64,000 nucleotides of DNA from Closterium sp. Naga37s-1 (taxonomy: Eukaryota; Streptophyta; Zygnematophyceae; Desmidiales; Closteriaceae). The translations under genes and the position numbers were made by a program. The notes under the pieces are model-generated. The model did no database searches, was not told where the DNA came from, and saw nothing but the letters and a program-made list of their open reading frames with translations. Of the stretch, positions 25,361 through 35,467 are shown one piece after another (position 1 is the stretch's first letter; every line of letters starts with the position of its first letter). The DNA is taken from positions 4,208,501 to 4,272,500 of the forward strand of contig CANJKZ010000142.1 of assembly GCA_947471745.1 (NCBI GenBank), given 5' to 3'.

Positions 25361-26050
25361 CAGGTGCCCATATACGATGTGGACTGGACGATTCCCACTG
25401 CTATTGTCTTCGGCAACGAGCACAGGTGATTCCGCTGCCGCTGCAGAGTCCGTTGCTGCTGCTGCTTCCATGGCTGCTGCTACTGCTGCCGCTACTGTTC
25501 ACACCTGCTGCTGCTGCTTCCATTCTGCTGCCGCTACTGTTCACACCTGCTGCTCTCTCCTCGTTCCGTCGGAGCTCTCTCCTTCCTTGTTCCTCACTGT
25601 AGCCTGCACTTTCCTGCCCCCAACCACTCTCCACTGTACAGCGGCGTGTCGGAGGAGGTGGAGCGAGCAGCGGACGTGGTGGTGAGCATCCCCATGGCGG
25701 GCATGGTGGAGTCGTTCAACATCTCCGTCGCTGCCGCGAACCAACGCGCCCTGTGCACCCACCCGCCAACAAACCCCCCTCTCGCTCCCCTCCCTGGTGC
25801 ACCCCCCTCCCACATTCGTGAGTGCAGCGGTGTGTCAGAGGAGGTGGAGCGAGCAGCGGACGTGGTGGTGAGCATCCCCATGGCGGGCATGGTGGAGTCG
25901 TTCAACATCTCCGTCGCTGCTGCCCTCACCCTGCACCACGCTGCTCGCATGCGCCTCGCGTCCCTGGTGCGTGGACAGGGAGAGTCGCGTTGAGGTAGTT
26001 TGAAAGTTGCCTCGTCAGTGGGTGGGAGTGGTGGCATGCAGATGCTGGTG

Positions 26051-26094
<44 letters not shown>

Positions 26095-26787
26095 GGTATG
26101 GGCATGGGGATTCGGATGGCCCCCTGAGAGAGGGCCTTGTAGTCGTTGGATGTCATGGTGGTATTGTGGCTTCATTGCCGTACTGTGCGCATGGGAACAT
26201 GCACTCACAGTGGGGGTGCTGCTGGTCTTGGTGCTGGGTGGTAAGGTGTGAGGAGATTGAGCATGTTAACTCTGTTTCTGTGTGTGTGTGTGTGTGTGCG
26301 CGCGCGCGCATTCGTCTCTATGTGCGTGGATGCATGCGTGTCTGTGTGTGCATGAGTGCATACTCTGTACCACCAGGGCTATCACGGGGACCTATCACCA
26401 GAGCAGCAGCGCATTCTGCTCGCGAACTTCGCCCTGCGTCACCGCGGCTTCCGCTCTCGTAGCGTGGTGGAGCACCTAGTGCACACGCGCGCCAAGGCCG
26501 CTGCTCAACACGCTGCCGCCCTTGCTGCTGCTGCTGCTGCTGCAGCCGCCGCTCACAGCTCTGACGCTGCTGCCACCGTTGATGCTGATGCTGCTGAGTG
26601 TGCTGCTGCAGGCAGGGGTGATGGTGAATCTAGACTTGGCAGCACACCAGTAGGGGCATCAGCATGGAGGTTGGAGAGGCTTGTGGGCGAAGAGAGGGGA
26701 GCAGGTGCTGTTGCAACGGAGGTTGATACTGATCCTTTTGCTGCTGCTGCTGCTGCTGCTGGTGTTGGGTCCAGTGGTATCCGTTAA
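23793..26787 (+). CDS. SpoU/TrmH-family RNA 2'-O-methyltransferase
   Basis: Four exons: 23793-25013, 25364-25425, 25828-25966, 26377-26787; about 610 residues. The family moves a methyl group from S-adenosylmethionine to ribose 2'-OH of tRNA or rRNA using a trefoil-knot SPOUT fold. Motif 1 is LGNVSAVCRTADGLGYQNVHVI (Asn and Arg present). Motif 2 is IPTAIVFGNEHSGVSEEV. Motif 3 is IPMAGMVESFNISVAAAL. The roughly 200 N-terminal residues are Ala/Ser/Arg-rich and low in acidic residues, as in a plastid or mitochondrial transit peptide (inference). About 100 low-complexity residues with a Lys/Arg patch are inserted after motif 1. The C-terminus is Ala-rich. ATG 23793 was chosen because it starts the transit-like segment. 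The substrate RNA cannot be told. Confidence 0.9.
25295..25360 (+). repeat. (TG)n tract forming a 3' splice-site approach
   Basis: About 33 TG dinucleotides with one TTTG interruption end directly in the acceptor CAG of methyltransferase exon 2. No polypyrimidine tract lies between them. Confidence 0.9.
25642..25737 (+). other. Second copy of methyltransferase exon 3 in intron 2
   Basis: Preceded by an AG acceptor and nearly identical (two differences in about 95 bases) to the start of true exon 3 at 25828. It encodes the motif-2 tail and motif 3 down to SVAAA. It then runs without a stop, in the same frame, through 90 bases to the true acceptor. The copies are 186 bp apart, so retention would insert 62 residues. 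Confidence 0.88.
26048..26110 (+). repeat. (GGCATG)n hexamer repeat in methyltransferase intron 3
   Basis: About ten hexamers GGGCAT in tandem, with one GGTATG variant. Confidence 0.9.
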
Positions 26788-27239
26788 AGCCCGCATGCAA
26801 AATAGTGACCCCTGTCCCAACTTGAATGAGGAGTTGCATGTGAGGATGAAACCAGTCTCAAAAACACTGTTTCAAACGATTTGTATGGGCAGAGTGAACT
26901 CATGTCATTGGCCCTCGCCACAATGGAACGTGATGGTTCCCGCCAAAATGATTTTTTTTTCACATTTCAGCCGTCGCATTTTTGCGTGCCGCATCCGCAC
27001 GACAAACCCCAGGCGATGGTTTCCCATCGCAGGCCCAACCTCATTTTCAAGCTGGTGGTGGGTGCATTACTAGATTTCTGTCACTCCATTCATCACTAGT
27101 TTCCGCATAGCATAGTAGTAGAGCTGAAAGCACATGCGATTGTGTCATAGCCACGTAATTACCGACGAGTGCGTCAATTGTCGACTTAGCGAGAGTGTGA
27201 AATGTAGGTTTACGTGGCCTGGTAGCGCAGTGCCCGTTT
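26788..27239. other. Convergent intergenic, 3' flank
   Basis: Between the methyltransferase stop and the CT-rich minisatellite. No ORF of interest is seen. Confidence 0.5.
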
Positions 27240-28990
27240 CCCGTCTCGCCATTGCTGGTGGGGTCCGCCGACGCCTCGCTCTCTAGTCCGTCCCGTCGCC
27301 TTTCCGTCGCCCTCGCAAACGCACACGCGACGGCCCTCCCGTCGTCGTCACGGTCTCCCCTCCCGGTTATTCTCCCGTTCACCCCTCTTGTCCCCTCGCC
27401 CTCGCGAGTTCCCTCCGAGCCCGTCGCCTTCCCGTTCTCCCGCCCCTCGCTTTCGATGTCCCCTCTTCCTTCCCGTCGCCCTCACTATCTCCCTTCCCTC
27501 ACGTTGCCTTCGTTGTCCCCTTTTTCCTTCGTTCCTTCCCGTCGCCCTCGCGATATCCCTTCCCCCTCCCGTCGCCTGTCCGCTCTCCCTCCCGTCGCCT
27601 TCGCGCTCTCCCCCGTCGCCTGTCCGCCCTCCCTCCCTTGGCCTTCGCACTTTCTTTCCCGTCGCCTGTCCACTCTCCCTCCCATCGCCTTCGCACTCTT
27701 CATCCCGTCGCCTTTCTCCTTCCCCACTTCATCTCCTATCGCACCGCCCTTCCAACGCCATTTCCGTTCCGCTCGTTTAGTATAGCCCTACCGCCGTCCT
27801 TCCTCTCTCTTTTCCCATGACCCACCTCGTTGCCGTGGCGCTCTCGCCCAGTCGCCCTCCCGTCGCTCTTCCTCTCGCCCCTGCCATCACCCACCTCTGC
27901 GCCGTCACGCTCGTTTCGAATAGCCCTCCCATCCCTTCCCGCTGCTCTCGCTCTCTCCCATCCCTTCCCGTCGCTCTCGCCCTCTCCCATTCCTACCCGT
28001 CGATCTCGCTCTCTCCCATCCCTTCCCGTCGCTCTCACCTTCTCCCATCCCCTCGCCATCGCGCTCACGTTCCTCGTCTCCCGTACCATTCGCGCTCGCA
28101 CATTCTCATCCCGTCCCGTACCGTTCCTCCTCTCTCCCCGTCCATCCCGTCATTCCTCCTCACTGTCCTCCCATCCCGTCGTTCTATCTCTCTCCCTTCC
28201 CGTCCCGTCGTTCCTCCTCTCTCCCCTTCCCATCCCGTCGTTCCCGCTCTCTCCCCTTCCCATCCCGTCGTTCCGTCTCTCTCCCCTCCCATTCCGTCGT
28301 TCCGCCCCTCTCCCCTTCCCATCCCGTCGTTCCGTCTCCCTCCCCTCCCGTCCCGTCGTTCCGCCTCTCTCCCCTTCCTATGCCGTCGTTTCGCCTCTCT
28401 CCCCTCCTATCCCGTCGTTCCTCCTCTCTCCCCTTCCCATCCTGTCGTTCCCGCTCTCTCCCCTTCCCATCCTGTCGTTCCGTCTCTCTCCCCTCCCATT
28501 CCGTCGTTCCGCCCCTCTCCCCTTCCCATCCCGTCGTTCCGTCTCCCTCCCCTCCCGTCCCGTCGTTCCGCCTCTCTCCCCTTCCTATGCCGTCGTTTCG
28601 CCTCTCTCCCCTCCTATCCCGTCGTTCCTCCTCTCTCCCCTTCCCATCCCGTCGTTCCCGCTCTCTCCCCTTCCCATCCCGTCGTTCCGTCTCTCTCCCC
28701 TCCCATTCCGTCGTTCCGCCCCTCTCCCCTTCCCATCCCGTCGTTCCGTCTCCCTCCCCTCCCGTCCCGTCGTTCCGCCTCTCTCCCCTTCCTATGCCGT
28801 CGTTTCGCCTCTCTCCCCTCCTATCCCGTCGTTCCTCCTCTCTCCCCTTCCCATCCCGTCGTTCCCGCTCTCTCCCCTTCCCATCCCGTCGTTCCGTCTC
28901 TCTCCCCTCCCATTCCGTCGTTCCGCCCCTCTCCCCTTCCCATCCCGTCGTTCCGTCTCCCTCCCCTCCCGTCCCGTCGTTCCGCGTTCC
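27240..28990. repeat. CT-rich minisatellite with 207-bp higher-order unit
   Basis: The whole block is almost purine-free on the plus strand. Monomers of about 26 bp contain CCCGTCGTTCC and CTCTCTCCCC. From about 28140 monomer variants form a higher-order unit of about 207 bp, recognisable by ATGCCGTCGTTTC at roughly 28380, 28588 and 28795. Because 207 is a multiple of three and stops need A, long plus-strand ORFs arise in three frames (27817-29100, 27830-29182, 28380-29258). They are not evidence for a gene. Confidence 0.9.
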
Positions 28991-29883
28991 TCCTCGCCTT
29001 GTTCATCATTTTTTTTTCCGTTCGTTCTTTTTTTCTCAACTCCCTATTCTATCGCCTCGACTACAAGTCCAAAGAAACACTTTTTTCACATCTCTGCTAG
29101 CTCGTCGGACAACCTTTATGGTGTTCCACTGTCATCTCGTGCATATGTGCGTGCGCTGGATTTTGCCAATGTTGTTGCTTGATGTGAAGTTTGACAACTC
29201 CTTGTCTGAAGACATAGCATTGAAAACTTGCGCCAAATTCGCACAGGCAAGTGAGTGAAAGTCGCTGCCAATCAAAATTGTAGAAAAGTTCCAAATGTTC
29301 CCTGTTCACATCGAGACTCGACTGGGGGTGTAAAAACAAAACTTATAGCACTTCAACCTCTCAAAACGTTCCAAAAAACTTGTCTTCAAATGGACCCAAC
29401 TAGAAGGGGGGGGTCACTATTTTAGCTACGGGCTTTAAACAGCAGAGTTGCCGCATATTGGTTGCTGAAAACGTCGAAACAATGGAGAACGGGTATGGTA
29501 GTATGGTTATAATGTCAGTTGCTTGACACTGTCATAAGCAAAGCCATTTGTATTGAATCTGGATCTGGATGAGTGTCAATTCCAAGTGCTAGTGTAATTC
29601 TTTTGGGTGGAAGCGGCCTCAAATCCACGCTGCAATAAAGCAACGCCATGAACAAAAACAACTGCATAAACCGCATGGCAGTGTCAATGTTGCGCTGTAT
29701 CACTTCCAAGTGCCCTCAAACCAGTCACTAGGCTACCTCAGTTGCTTCTCTTGCGATTGCATCCACTGGGAGTGAACAACCTTCTCAAAAGTGACACCTC
29801 CTCCACACTTGACAGTGTTTTTGTTGACCTAGGGGTGGTGTGGTGAGTCGTGAGCGTGAAAATCATCATCACATGCCATGGCA
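28991..29883. other. Intergenic, no gene recognised
   Basis: Lower-GC sequence between the minisatellite and the DHODH stop codon; the right part is the presumed 3' UTR and 3' flank of the minus-strand gene. A G7 run lies near 29406. No conserved ORF. Confidence 0.5.
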
Positions 29884-32800
29884 TCATGCATGCACGTGCA
29901 GCAGCGCTGCTGCCCTGTGGTCCACTCCCACTGCATCTTCCACGGACTCAAACCCATCCCGTGCCAGACACTCTGCTAGCTCCCTCTGCGCACAGCAGGA
30001 GGTGCAACGGACGGGGCCATTGGAGAGCACAGAGGGGGAAACAGGAGGCAACGGAGGGGGGCAACGGGAGAGCAAGAGCCGGAGCAAGCGCAGGTGAGTT
30101 GTGGTGCAAGGGCAGGTAAGAGCAGGCGAGGCAGGTGGCAGCACAGCACAGGGCAGGGCAGGGTAGGGCAGGATGGTGCTGCCATTCATGGTGCTGCCAT
30201 TCATGGTGCTGCCATTCATGGTGCTGCAGGGCAGGGTACGGCAGGGCAGGCAGGGCAGGATAGGGCAGCCATTCATGGTGCTGCAGGGACGCAGTGGCAG
30301 GCATGTCGTTTGTGAGCACCCACATGCTTTTCAGTCGACTCAAAAGCAGACTCATTACACGTGGCATGCCGTTTGAAAGCACCCACATGCACGCATCGCA
30401 CTGTGCTGGCGGTTGGAGAGACAACGGCTGGGCAAGGGGAAGCGCAGGGAGAAGGAGCAGCAGGGAGCAGGGAGGTGCATACCTTGATTCTGGGCAGCAC
30501 CCCTGCGCCTTCATACACCATGGCTGTGTATATCTGCACCAGCGATGCTCCCGCTCGTATCTTGGCGTAGGCATCGGCACCGCTGGTTACGGGGGAAGCC
30601 AAGGGGGTGGTGGTCCATGCAGGGGGGAGTGAGTGAGTGAGTGAGTGAAAGGGTGAGCTTGCTGCGTTGATTATGGGATGGGTGTGAGAGAATATGGAAG
30701 CCAGCAAGAGGTTCAAGCATGTTGGCTTGTGCAGATGCAGCAGATGCACAAGGGGAGGCGCGTGAAAAGAACCTGAATAAGCAGTGGTAGATGTGGAACA
30801 AGATAGGGACACCGGGCAGATGTGGGACAGAGAGATGTGGGACAGATGTAGTAGATGTAGATAGATTGACATGGCATGTGGCATGTGGCATGTGGTTGGC
30901 ATGTGGCATGTGGCATGTGGCATGTGGCTGTCAGCGGGTGCCTCCATTCACGTGAGCGAAGATCCGATAGGGAAAGAATGACAAGTACACAGCCGTACCT
31001 GAAGATGCCTCCACATCCTATTAGCGTGACCCGGCCCTGCAGTCACGAGTGGCGGCGGGCAGAGACGGGACGGGGGAGATGGATGGACGGGGGTGGCATT
31101 AAGTGTCACAGTATAAAGATTTGTCCCACAGACGGATTTTGATCCGCAGGATGAAATGAACAGTAACACGGCCATGCACCCCTTGCACACATACGGTGCA
31201 CACACACACACGGTGCACACACACACACGGTGCACACACACACACGGTGCACACACACACACGGTGCACACACACACACGGTGCACACACACACACGGTG
31301 CACACACACACACGGTGCACACACACACACGGTGCACACACACACACGGTGCACACACACACACCCACCTTAGTAAGGCGGTACATTTCGCGCAGAGTGT
31401 GTGTGGAGGGGTCAAAGAGAGGGCGGCCACTGAGGCCCCCCGGCTCATCTGCATGTAGCAGCCCCAGCACGGAGTCAGGGCGCGACACCGTTGTGTTTCC
31501 CACTATCTGCTCCCATGGGCGTTGGGGAATGAGCAGTGCACGTGGGGAGTGCAGATGGAAATTGCAGTGGAAGAGTGCGGTTGGGAGTGGGGATGGGGAA
31601 TAGCGTTGTTTAGAGAAAGGGCAGGGAGGGTGGGAGAGAAGGAAGATAGGGTCAGAGGGGTGGAGTGGAGTGGAGGGGAGGAGGGGGGTAGGAGGCGGGC
31701 ATGCGGGGAACGGTGTTATACTTGTGCGTTTCGTTGGGGGTTTGAAGAAACGATGACGAGGAAAGCAGTCACAGAAGCTAGGGGTGAGTGTGAGGTGAAG
31801 GAGAGGAATAGGGCGTGAGGGAGTGAGTGAGGGACTGAGTGAGAGACTGAGGGAGTGATGAGGGAGTGATGAGGGAGTGATGAGGGAGTGATGAGGGAGG
31901 GAGGGCGAGCACTGACCAGGCCATCGAGCTTGAGAGAGAGAGCAACCTGCAAGAGGGAGAGAAGGAGAACGGGGGTTGGGACGCAGAAAGAACAGCAGTT
32001 GCAAATGGTGTGAACGGAATTAAGACGAGAAAAACGGGCGAGCAGGAAATTATAAGAGGAAGAAAAAGGCGAGAAATCACAGGCTGAAGAAATGAGAGTG
32101 CAGCACAGAAGAGAAAGGGAAGTGGAAGGGGATGGGGAGGTGGAAAGAGAAGGGAGGTGCAAAGGAAGGGGAAGGAAGGAGTGAAGCAGCAAAGAATGAC
32201 AGTGGCAACATCAACCAAGTCCTGCTGGGGAAGGTCCGGGGGAACCTTGTTTGAAATGTAGCATGTCCAGCTGCTGTGAAAATGTCACTTTCGAATCGAC
32301 TCCAAAGTGACCTACTTTGAGATGTAGCATCTCCAACAGCTGGAAAAAGGGTGCCAAGAACTCACAGCGGCAATGTCGGCCATGTCTTGCTGGGAGAGGT
32401 CTGGGGAGATCTTGAGCAGCAGCGGCGGAGGGCCCTCCTCGCCCCACTGCATCTCCTCCCTCGCTGCCAACACCTGGCAGCCAACGCAACGCAGGCGCGC
32501 GCATGTGCACAGTAGGGTGGGTACAACGGGGGCAGGCGGGTGGGTGGGTCAGTGTGGGTCAGTGGACAGGCAGGTGGGAGGAGGTTTCTGATGGTGAGAG
32601 AACTCACACACCTCCTCCCACCTGAGGAGGTTTCTGAGGTGGACACACTTAGTTGCCTGAATACTCAGACAACCTGAGTTGATAGGTCACTCAGAAAACT
32701 GCTCTCAGCTCAGGTTGGCAGGTGGGTGGGTGGGTGGGTGGTGGGAGGGTAAGGGGGCAGGTGGACAGGCGACTAAGTGTGTGGAAGGGCGGCCAGGCGC

Positions 32801-35467
32801 CAGTGTACCTTCTTGAGCAGTCCGTGCAGGTGCCGCCGCCCCTGCAGCTTCCTCAGCCCCGGGGTATTCGGCGAGGACACATTCACCACCAGGAAATCCG
32901 CATACTGCGCGAGGGTATGCATGCCCTGCACAAAATCCTCTGCAGCGTCGTCCGTCCACTTGTTCTTCCCCAGGTTCACCCCCACCAGTCCGCGCCTGCC
33001 CGCGCTCCCCCCGGCTGCTGGCGGGGCAGCCGCGCGGTCCTTGCCGGTCTTGAGCCCCTCGGGCTTCTCCACTGCGCGCCGCCTGCCCTGCTGCGCGCCA
33101 AGCCGCTCCGCCACTGCTGCTATGCCCTCGCTGTTGAACCCGTACCGGTTGATCACCGCCCTGGGGGAGCGGGAAGGAGGGGAGAGGGGATGGGACGGGA
33201 GGGAATATAAGGGGAAGGCAGAAAGGGGGACTTTGGCGACGTTTTACAAAGGGAGAGGGGAGAGGGGAGAAGGGAGACTTTAGAAGGGTGACTTTAGAAG
33301 GGTGAAATTAGGGACATAGCGCGAGTTCACCACCTGCAGCTTGAGAGTAATAAGGGGCCCAACCAATGGCAGCACACACAACGAACACAGAAACAAGCAC
33401 CTCACACCAAACCCCCCACACGCCCACCCAGCACCCACCACTTATCCACACCCATCCACCCACTCATATCCACCCACTCATATCCACCCACCCACCCACT
33501 TTTGCTCCGGGATCCGCCAAACCCTCGGCTTGGGATTCCCCGGCTGCGGCGCCGGCGTAACACTCCCAATCTCCATGAACCCAAACCCCATGCCCAGCAG
33601 CCCGTCCACCGCGCGCCCATCCTTGTCAAACCCCGCGGCCAGCCCCACAGGGTTGGGGAAGGCGCGGTTCCACAGCGCTATGCAGAGGGACGGCGGGTCG
33701 GGGCGGTGCTCGTGTGGCACGAGGGAGAGCTCGGCTGAGAGGAGCGCCAGGCGGTGGGCTGCTTCGGGGTCTAGTAGGCGCAGGAAGGGGGTGACTGCGT
33801 CCGATGCTGCGAAGGACCACTTGCTGGGGGAGGGGCGGCATGGGGGGATGCATGAGGTGGGAGGGGGGGAGTAGGGTGGGTGCGAGGAAGCGGCAGTAGA
33901 TTGAGCGTATGAGTGGGATAGATGCATGGAGACGGAGGCACCGCATGCGTGAGTGTGTCCCGGTACAGGGTTTAAGGTTTAAGGTTCAACGTTCGGAAAT
34001 TTCTACACATTTCCTGACTGAACTCATGGGTTACGACCCCAATTCCACCCCATCCCACCCCCACCCCATCCCACCCCATCCCACCCTTATCCCACCCCTA
34101 TCCCACCCTTATCCCACCCCTATCCCACCCCTATCCCACCCCTATCCCACCCCTATCCCACCCCTATCCCACCCCTATCCCACCCCTATCCCACCCCTAT
34201 CCCACCCCTATCCCACCCCTATCCCATCCCAGCCCATGCCATCCCATGCCATCCCATGTCATGCCATGCAATGCCATGCGGCAGGGCACCTGATGGTCTG
34301 GGGGTCTTGTGTGCTGAGCAGCACGCCCGCAGTCATGGTGGACCCCACCAGCGTCGCCCCCGCCAAACGCGCCTGCAGAGGGGTGAGAAGCGATAACAAT
34401 GTTCCCATGAGCGGTGGGAAAGCGGGGGGCAGCGGGGAGGGGTGTGGCGAAGGGGAAAAGGGGTTAGAGAGTGGGGGCGGTGGGGACGGCGTGAGTGGGA
34501 GAGGGGTGCGGCCGGGAGCATGTGCTATGGCTTGTGAAGCAGCAGCGGCATCAGCGATATGAGGAAGCAAAAGTGGGCAGTGGGGGAGGCGGCTGCAGGA
34601 GCGATGCGGGTGCAGGTGCGGGTGTGGGTGCGGCAGTACCCAGTGTGTTTTCGCGCGTCCCTTCGCCCCGCCAGCGCCATTCCCGGCTGCGGCTGCAGCT
34701 GCAGCTGTTGTTGTTGCTGCCGCCGACACTGCTGCTGCCACCCCCACTCCTTCGCTAGCAGCAGCAGCAGCAGCAGAGGTGGTAAAGGCCCCAGCTTGCG
34801 AAACAGCGCGAGTAGTAGAGAAAGTAGACAGAGCTCTCAGATGCATGGGGATGCCGAACGCGGTGCTGGGAGTTGCGGAGGTGGCGGCGGCGGCGGCGGC
34901 GGCTGCGGCGGCGGGGGTGGTTCCATAGGCGCAACGCGCCATGGTTCTGTGTCTCCCCACGCCGCCTGTGAGCAGCCCCGTCGCGCCCAACCTCGAGATT
35001 GCCGCTGCTCGCGACGACGACAGTGCTGCTGCTAATGGTGAGAATGATGATGCCAACGGTAACGAAGGCCGTGCTGCCGTGGCTGCTGTCGCTGCTGCTG
35101 GCACTCCTGCCACTGCAGCAGACGAGGTAAGCTCGCCTCTGGCTGCTGCCGCAGCTGCTGCATGTGCCGGCACACGCGCACCAATCACATCGCAACACGC
35201 GGCTCTAGATCCAAGCGCAAATGCTGGCCCTACTCGTCCTCCTCCCGCTGCCGCCGCTGCAGCCTCTGCAGCCGTTGCCGTCGTCGCCACGGCCGAGGCA
35301 CCCGCAGCTGTGCTTGAAGCTACCCCTTCCACCCTCGCTCCTAGACCTCCACCCGCGCCTACCGCTGCCGCCGCTGCTTCGCGCGCTGCGCCATCGCGGC
35401 CTGCCACGTGTCTATGCACCAGCGACGCCGCCCGCCTCGCCACCACCCGCGCGGCCGCCCGCCCCAT
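29884..35467 (-). CDS. Dihydroorotate dehydrogenase, class 2 (mitochondrial type)
   Basis: Ten minus-strand exons: 35467-34640, 34372-34290, 33823-33500, 33160-32809, 32473-32366, 31946-31917 (30 nt), 31506-31369, 31036-30999, 30582-30483, 29985-29884; about 700 residues. It catalyses oxidation of dihydroorotate to orotate with FMN and quinone in pyrimidine synthesis. Seen: a membrane-anchor-like segment ([19 protein letters not shown]) before the barrel, [42 protein letters not shown] with the class 2 catalytic Ser, [50 protein letters not shown] and [10 protein letters not shown]. Typical proteins have about 400-460 residues. The excess is a 275-residue Ala-rich leader plus a 30-residue Lys/Ala/Gly insertion after AERLGAQQG. 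The leader is Arg-rich at its start, fitting mitochondrial import. The gene symbol varies by organism (PYRD/DHODH). Confidence 0.94.
30180..30225. repeat. 15-bp tandem repeat in last DHODH intron
   Basis: Three tandem units of GCTGCCATTCATGGT, with a fourth partial copy near 30268-30284. Confidence 0.85.
31195..31365. repeat. 17-bp minisatellite in DHODH intron 7
   Basis: About ten units of CGGTGCACACACACACA, each with a GTGCAC palindrome. In transcript orientation it follows the donor of the 138-nt exon within a few bases, so the pre-mRNA there is almost purely GU-rich. Confidence 0.92.
32201..32245 (-). other. Divergent copy of the 3' end of DHODH exon 5
   Basis: In transcript orientation it lies downstream of exon 5. 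It would encode [13 protein letters not shown] followed by a GT donor, against [13 protein letters not shown] plus GT in the true exon (32366-32473). About three quarters of bases match. It lies in the intron before the 30-nt exon. Confidence 0.75.
34055..34230. repeat. 11-bp minisatellite in DHODH intron 2
   Basis: About fifteen units of CCCACCCCTAT. The DHODH transcript reads the complement, with spaced runs of three and four G. Confidence 0.92.

Noticed and set aside
27240-28990. CRISPR-like array
   Set aside because: The units are contiguous variants of one monomer without unique spacers, in a eukaryotic nuclear context.
27817-29258. Three overlapping plus-strand ORFs of 292-450 codons rich in Pro, Ser and Arg
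   Set aside because: They arise from a purine-poor minisatellite with a unit divisible by three; all three frames are open, so openness says nothing about coding.
31099-32004. 301-codon minus-strand ORF including Cys/Val repeats
   Set aside because: It joins real DHODH exons through introns and the 17-bp minisatellite; the exon structure explains the conserved parts better.
34055-34230. Telomere-like or interstitial telomeric repeat
   Set aside because: The unit CCCACCCCTAT is 11 bp and does not contain the plant CCCTAAA or algal CCCTAAAA heptamer/octamer.
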